From Roseiflexaceae bacterium (lineage in GTDB: Bacteria; Chloroflexota; Chloroflexia; Chloroflexales; Roseiflexaceae), in NCBI GenBank assembly GCA_014381165.1, contig JACMIM010000331.1, forward strand, positions 1 to 8,467: a stretch of 8,467 nt of DNA, given 5' to 3'. Made by a program: the position numbers and the translations under genes. Positions 4,800 to 8,467 of this stretch are shown here, in pieces. Under the pieces are notes generated by a model, which was given only the letters and a program-made list of their open reading frames with translations, was not told where the DNA came from and ran no database searches. Each line of letters opens with the position of its first letter. The stretch's first letter is position 1.

Positions 4800-5866
4800 T
4801 CTCACCCGCCACACCCGGTGATCTCTGGACCCTTCGGCGCAAGCCGCGCAGCCAGGTGATGCTGTACAACGAGGCCATGCTGGCAAAGCCGCACCGCTTC
4901 TTCTGGTGCGCGCTACGCAGCATGACCGCTGGTAGCAGCTACGACGGCGCGACGCTGATGCACCGCGAACGCAGTGTGCGCGCCGCTGTCCAGTCACTTG
5001 GGCGCAGCAGCCGGGCCGAGCACGATATCGTCATGCTTGCGACCTATGGCGGCGAGCGCGGCTACCCCACCGACCCCGATTTATGGTTTCGCCTGCTCGA
5101 GCATCTGATCTTCAGGGCCGGACGTGCCTCGGTACAGCGGCTCTACGCGGCGCTCTCGCAGCGCCATGGCGAGCTACGGGAGATTTTTCGCCAACTTGGT
5201 TTTGTTCACTATACGACCCAATCGGTGCTGCGCCTGGAAGGGCCAGACTGGGATCAAGGCACCTCGCTTGCGCCCTTGCGCCCGCAAACCCGGCGTTCGC
5301 TGTTTGCCATCCAGAAGCTCTACGGCCTGACCACGCCCAAGCCTGTGCAGCAGGCCGAGGTACGCGAAAGCAGATCGTGGAAGCTACCGCGCCGGCGGTT
5401 GAGCCGCCCCAACGCGCATGGCTGGGTGCTTGGAACTGACGACACCTTGTCTACGTATCTGCATGTGACCAGTGGCCCCGCCGGTCACGTCTTTTCGCTA
5501 CTTCTGCACCCAGAAGTACGCGACCTGACACCGGATGTCATTCGCTTTGGTCTCGCTCAGATACGCGATGACTTGCCAGTCTATCTTTTGCTACGCGAGT
5601 ATCAGCGCGAGCTGCTGCTCCCGGCCAGTGATCTTGGGTTTCAGCCGATCGGTGAACAGGCGCTGTACGTAAAGCATACGACTGCCCCAGTACGGCAGAC
5701 TATTCTACGGCCTGCGATCGAGACAATTGTCGAAACCCGCTTGCCAATACCAACGATATCCTCGATCAACGAGAACGCGAGGGCATATGTCAAATCAACA
5801 GGATATCACGAGCAACATCGAGCTGCTGCTGGAGACGCTGCCGTCGGCCATCCAGACGGCGCTTGA
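4796..5866 (+). CDS. Probable tandem-GNAT-fold protein, function unknown
   Basis: Protein of 356 residues that I do not recognise with certainty. It reads like two GNAT-type halves. The first ends with a helix and strands RHGELREIFRQLGFVHYT then SVLRLEGPDW (about 123-152). The second runs from HGWVLG (208-213) through a strand pair, SLLLHPEV, PVYLLLREYQ and the closing ASDLGFQPIGEQALYVKH (277-294). LGF/DLGF followed by a final hydrophobic strand recurs in both halves, as expected for acetyltransferase folds. A clear acetyl-CoA R/Q-x-x-G-x-G/A loop is not evident in either half, so catalysis is uncertain. The ATG overlaps the pdxT stop (ATGA); the last 80 bp overlap the following ATPase gene. 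The context suggests co-expression with PLP synthase and the R3H ATPase. No signal peptide or membrane segment is seen. Confidence 0.75.
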   Translation: MISPATPGDLWTLRRKPRSQVMLYNEAMLAKPHRFFWCALRSMTAGSSYDGATLMHRERSVRAAVQSLGRSSRAEHDIVMLATYGGERGYPTDPDLWFRLLEHLIFRAGRASVQRLYAALSQRHGELREIFRQLGFVHYTTQSVLRLEGPDWDQGTSLAPLRPQTRRSLFAIQKLYGLTTPKPVQQAEVRESRSWKLPRRRLSRPNAHGWVLGTDDTLSTYLHVTSGPAGHVFSLLLHPEVRDLTPDVIRFGLAQIRDDLPVYLLLREYQRELLLPASDLGFQPIGEQALYVKHTTAPVRQTILRPAIETIVETRLPIPTISSINENARAYVKSTGYHEQHRAAAGDAAVGHPDGA

Positions 5867-7514
5867 AACTGAGGCCGATAACGAAAACCTGCTTGAGGTT
5901 GTGATGGATCTTGGCCGACTGCCAGAGGCGCGCTACCGCACCTATGAGCGTTTTCTGAGCGCTCAGGAGATCACCCAGGATGATATCGACTATGTGATCT
6001 CGCGCATTGGCATGTTTGGCGAGGATAACCGCGCCGGTATTCCACGCACGCTTCACCGTATCTCGGCGCTCCGCAACCGCTCCGGTAATGTGATCGGCCT
6101 GACCTGCCGCGTGGGCCGTGCGGTGTTCGGCACGATTACCATTTTGCGCGATCTGATTGAGTCGGGCCAAAGCGTGCTACTGCTTGGCCGCCCTGGCGTT
6201 GGCAAGACCACACTGCTGCGCGAGACTGCGCGTGTCGAGGCCGACGAATTGCGCAAGCGCGTGGTGATTGTCGATACCTCGAATGAGATCGCCGGCGACG
6301 GCGACATTCCGCACCCTGGGATTGGCCGCGCCCGCCGCATGCAGGTGCCGCGCCCATCCGAGCAGCACGCGATCATGATCGAGGCGGTGGAAAACCACAT
6401 GCCCGAAGTGATTGTGATCGACGAGATCGGCACCGAGCTTGAGGCAACCGCCTCGCGCACGATCGCCGAACGCGGCGTGCAGCTGATCGGCACCGCCCAC
6501 GGAAATACGCTCGACAATCTGATGATCAACCCGACACTGTCCGACCTGATCGGCGGCATTCAGGCGGTCACACTCGGCGACGATGAAGCGCGGCGGCGCG
6601 GCACCCAGAAGACTGTGCTGGAGCGCAAAGCCCCGCCGACCTTTGACATTCTCGTCGAAATTCAAAGCTGGGATAAGGTGATCGTCTACCCCGATGTGGC
6701 GAGCGCGGTCGATGCGATTCTGCGTGGCGAAGACCCGCAAGCCGAACTGCGCGAACGCAATGCCGATAACGACATCCACGTACAGGATTACCGCCGCACG
6801 CGCGAGACCAACGGGCGTAATGGCACCGGCTATGGCCAGCGCGACCAGCGTGATGGTGTTGGCTACGGCCAGCGCGGCGGCCCGCGCGGTGGCCCGCGCG
6901 ATGGTGCCGGCTTGGTTCAACGTACCGGCCAAAGCAATGGCAGCTACGCCGAGCGCGACCGCAGCTCATTTGCGCCCAGCACGCCCAGCACGCCCAGCGC
7001 GGCGACCCAGCGTATCTACCCGTTTGGTATCAGCCGCGACCGGCTCGAGCGGGCGATTGGCAACCTGCGTGTGCCAGCCACAATTGTGCGCGAGATGAGC
7101 GAGGCCAGCCTGGTTATGACGCTCAAGAACTACTACCGCCAAGGGGCTGATCGGCTGCGACAGGCCGAGGGACGCGGCGTGCCGGTGTATGTGCTGCGCA
7201 ACAATACCATTCATCAAATGGAACGACAGCTGGCCGATATCTTCAATATCAGCCCGGTTGAGGCCCCAGTCAGCCCGGCCTATCGCGGTGGTGGCGATCA
7301 AGGCGGCGCAACTGGCGACGACGAAGTAGAGGCCCGCGAGGAAACCGAGCAGGCGATCACCGATATGCTCACCGGCGATCGCAGCGCCGTCGAGTTGACG
7401 CCACGCGGCAACTACATCCGCAAGCTCCAGCATCAGATGGCTGAACGCTACAACGTGCGTTCAGAAAGCCGTGGACGCGAACCAAATCGGCGGGTGAAAC
7501 TTTCTAGGGGATAG
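5787..7514 (+). CDS. R3H-domain AAA ATPase, Ycf45/SpoIIIAA-like
   Basis: P-loop ATPase of 575 residues resembling chloroplast Ycf45 and cyanobacterial R3H ATPases, with a SpoIIIAA-like core. Domains: N-terminal region with LLEVVMDLGRLPEARY (35-50) and DNRAGIPRTLHRISALRNR; Walker A GRPGVGKT (134-141); DTSNEIAGDGDIPHPGIG (163-180); Walker B VIVIDEIG (208-215); a sensor-like GTAHGNTLDN (235-244); and KAPPTFDILVEI (281-292). A low-complexity Gly/Arg/Gln linker follows (about 340-405). Next is a C-terminal module starting IYPFGISRDRLE (410-421), then an R3H nucleic-acid-binding domain with RxxxH at R545-H549 (IRKLQHQMAERY) and SRGREPNRRV. The exact cellular role is unknown to me; single-stranded nucleic-acid binding is likely from R3H. 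ATG 5787 is chosen because conservation begins just after it; GAGGG lies 3 nt upstream. The overlap with the GNAT gene implies coupling. Confidence 0.92.
   Translation: MSNQQDITSNIELLLETLPSAIQTALETEADNENLLEVVMDLGRLPEARYRTYERFLSAQEITQDDIDYVISRIGMFGEDNRAGIPRTLHRISALRNRSGNVIGLTCRVGRAVFGTITILRDLIESGQSVLLLGRPGVGKTTLLRETARVEADELRKRVVIVDTSNEIAGDGDIPHPGIGRARRMQVPRPSEQHAIMIEAVENHMPEVIVIDEIGTELEATASRTIAERGVQLIGTAHGNTLDNLMINPTLSDLIGGIQAVTLGDDEARRRGTQKTVLERKAPPTFDILVEIQSWDKVIVYPDVASAVDAILRGEDPQAELRERNADNDIHVQDYRRTRETNGRNGTGYGQRDQRDGVGYGQRGGPRGGPRDGAGLVQRTGQSNGSYAERDRSSFAPSTPSTPSAATQRIYPFGISRDRLERAIGNLRVPATIVREMSEASLVMTLKNYYRQGADRLRQAEGRGVPVYVLRNNTIHQMERQLADIFNISPVEAPVSPAYRGGGDQGGATGDDEVEAREETEQAITDMLTGDRSAVELTPRGNYIRKLQHQMAERYNVRSESRGREPNRRVKLSRG
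6828..7000 (+). repeat. Coding repeats in the ATPase linker (RGG-like and SerThrPro)
   Basis: Within the ATPase gene, GGCTATGGCCAGCGCG (6828-6843) recurs at 6861-6876 with one mismatch, a 33-bp (11-codon) period giving GYGQRDQRDGV then GYGQRGGPRGG. Next come two PRGG/PRDG units. At 6974-7000 three 9-bp units (GCCCAGCAC twice, then GCCCAGCGC) encode PSTPSTPSA. Repeat slippage probably made and varies this linker, which should be disordered. Confidence 0.75.
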
Positions 7515-7531
7515 GGATTCGGCGGTAGGAT

Positions 7532-7588
7532 CTGGGGGCTAGGGGGTCTCAACTTCCCTTATGGTTCCTAGCCCCTAGCCCCAGCCCC
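7532..7588. repeat. Heptamer inverted repeat between the ATPase gene and tmk
   Basis: A G-rich arm (7532-7546, CTGGGGGCTAGGGGG) faces a C-rich heptamer array of two CCTAGCC units and one CCAGCCC (7567-7588). CCCCTAGCCCCAG (7572-7584) pairs with the G-rich arm over 13 bp with one bulged G, loop about 26 nt. No T-run follows, so termination is uncertain. Together with the array at 451-478 it defines one heptamer family. It fills most of the 95-bp gap before tmk and leaves no room for a standard ribosome site. Confidence 0.7.
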
Positions 7589-7609
7589 AAATCGCTGGTT
7601 CCATACCAT

Positions 7610-8293
7610 ATGAGCTTTTTCATCACATTCGAAGGCCCTGAGGGCTGCGGCAAGAGCACGCAGTCGCGCCTGCTCTACGAGCGCTTGAGCGAACGCGGCT
7701 ACCCGGTCATCATGGTACGCGAGCCAGGCGGCACGCGGATCAGCGACATGATCCGCCGGATCGTGCTCGACTTGCATAATACCGAGATACAGCCGATGAC
7801 CGAAACGCTGCTGTTTTCGGCGGCGCGCGCGCAGCTGGTCAATGAGGTCATTCGGCCGTATCTCGATCACAATGGCATTGTGCTGTGCGATCGCTATGCC
7901 GATTCGACCTACGCTTACCAGGGTTTTGGGCTTGGGCGCGACCTAGACGAGCTGCGCACGCTGACCAAGATGGCGACCGGTGGGCTGACGCCAGATGTCA
8001 CCATTCTGCTTGATATCAGCGCCGAAGCCGGGCTGGAGCGTAAGTTTATCGCTCGCGAGCGCGCCCGTCAGAATGCCCGGCAATCGCCGCTGCCCGATGG
8101 CCGAACAGCTGCGCCAATGGAGTGGAATCGGCTGGATGCGCGAGAGCTAGCCTTTCATCAGCGCGTCGAACAGGGCTACCGCCAGCTGATCGCCGAATCA
8201 CCCGATCGCTGGCGTGTCTTCGATGCCTACCTGCCGATCGAAGAGCTGTCCGAACAAATCTTCGATGTGGTCGAACATTCGCTGGGAAAGTAG
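7610..8293 (+). CDS. tmk: Thymidylate kinase (dTMP kinase)
   Basis: Phosphorylates dTMP to dTDP with ATP, an essential cytoplasmic step of dTTP supply. The product is 227 residues against about 205-215 in most bacteria. Visible: P-loop GPEGCGKST (9-17), REPGGT (37-42, dTMP-binding loop), the DRY motif at 94-96 in LCDRYADST, the YQGFGLG segment (103-109), TPDVTILLDI (127-136), and the LID region with GLERKFIARERARQ, continuing into NRLDARELAFHQRVEQGY. The LID segment, about 145-172, is roughly 20 residues longer than I expect and includes SPLPDGRTAAPMEW; this accounts for most of the extra length. ATG 7610 starts directly at the conserved strand SFFITFEGPEG. No Shine-Dalgarno is visible just upstream (CATACCAT), so initiation may be SD-independent or leaderless. 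Confidence 0.97.
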   Translation: MSFFITFEGPEGCGKSTQSRLLYERLSERGYPVIMVREPGGTRISDMIRRIVLDLHNTEIQPMTETLLFSAARAQLVNEVIRPYLDHNGIVLCDRYADSTYAYQGFGLGRDLDELRTLTKMATGGLTPDVTILLDISAEAGLERKFIARERARQNARQSPLPDGRTAAPMEWNRLDARELAFHQRVEQGYRQLIAESPDRWRVFDAYLPIEELSEQIFDVVEHSLGK

Positions 8294-8304
8294 CTCCTTA
8301 TAGA

Positions 8305-8386
8305 GAACAAAGAACAAAGAAACACAGAACAGTAGTGCTCCGCCGCAGTTCAAAAGCATGTCCGCTTTGTTCTTTGTTCTTTGTTT
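8305..8386. repeat. Inverted GAACAAA heptamer repeats after tmk
   Basis: Two GAACAAA units (8305-8318) are followed by decayed units. The opposite-strand units TTTGTTC, TTTGTTC, TTTGTTT lie at 8366-8386. GAACAAAGAACAAAG (8305-8319) pairs perfectly with 8365-8379, with a 45-nt loop; other registers are possible. It begins 12 bp after the tmk stop and could serve as a weak terminator or 3'-end structure, though the pairing is AT-rich. It is a second heptamer family, different in composition from the C-rich one. Confidence 0.7.
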
Positions 8387-8409
8387 ATGTGATCTCCCTA
8401 TTAGACAGT

Positions 8410-8467
8410 AGGAGTTACGCAGTTGCCCAAGCGTTTTCATTTCGCCTACGGCGGGCAAGGAAGTAAC
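8410..8467. mobile_element. Second small palindromic element, cut by the window edge
   Basis: GTTAC (8414-8418) and TTGCCC (8423-8428), separated by 4 nt, face GGGCAA (8453-8458) and GTAAC (8463-8467), also separated by 4 nt: a nested inverted repeat about 54 bp long that may continue past the edge. Its 8440-8462 block matches 2931-2953 at 22 of 23 bases, and the neighbouring AAGCGT also matches. Its left end AGGAGTTACGCA resembles AGGACTTTCGC of the 2.9-kb unit. It contains no coding sequence. Confidence 0.55.

Noticed and set aside
6177..6932. Minus-strand 251-codon open frame opposite the ATPase
   Set aside because: Antisense to a strongly conserved ATPase with intact motifs; a by-product of GC-rich codon use.

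Overview
The window (about 60% GC by eye) looks like chromosomal DNA of a Chloroflexota bacterium, probably class Chloroflexia (Roseiflexus/Chloroflexus/Kouleothrix-like). This is inferred from the Ycf45/SpoIIIAA-type ATPase, the gene style and the abundant heptameric and hairpin-rich intergenic repeats; no 16S rRNA or other marker is present to prove it.

Left part (1-1659, minus strand): an acyl-CoA dehydrogenase of the glutaryl-CoA dehydrogenase / plant ACX4 type, followed downstream by the N-terminal part of a short-chain dehydrogenase that runs off the window edge. The gap between them holds a G-quadruplex-capable heptamer array, a hairpin that may end the dehydrogenase transcript, and a perfect 14-bp palindrome.

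Middle left (1820-2720, plus strand): a two-gene signalling unit, a stand-alone CheY-like receiver and a small two-helix membrane protein. The cytoplasmic part of the latter resembles a histidine-kinase dimerisation helix pair without an obvious phospho-histidine and without an ATPase domain. Its promoter shares a -10 plus start-region pattern with the pdxS promoter.

2721-3253 is a 533-bp gene-free region dominated by nested inverted repeats (2814-3068). It contains a MITE-like unit with 15-bp perfect terminal repeats, followed by the pdxS promoter with an operator-like palindrome over the expected start of transcription.

Right part (3254-8293, plus strand): pdxS and pdxT (pyridoxal 5'-phosphate synthase); a probable tandem-GNAT protein coupled to pdxT by an ATGA overlap; an R3H/Ycf45-family ATPase carrying an unusual Gly/Arg/Gln-rich linker and overlapping the GNAT gene by 80 bp; then, after a heptamer hairpin, tmk (dTMP kinase). 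The close packing suggests one transcription unit at least from pdxS through the ATPase. Cofactor synthesis is clear; the roles of the GNAT-like protein and the ATPase are not established.

Right edge (8294-8467): no gene; a heptamer inverted repeat and the start of a second small palindromic element that shares a 23-bp block with the 2.9-kb element. I see no CRISPR array, rRNA, tRNA or transposase gene. The least explained features are the repeat families, the shared promoter/operator pattern, the receiver/pseudo-DHp pair and the GNAT-ATPase pair.
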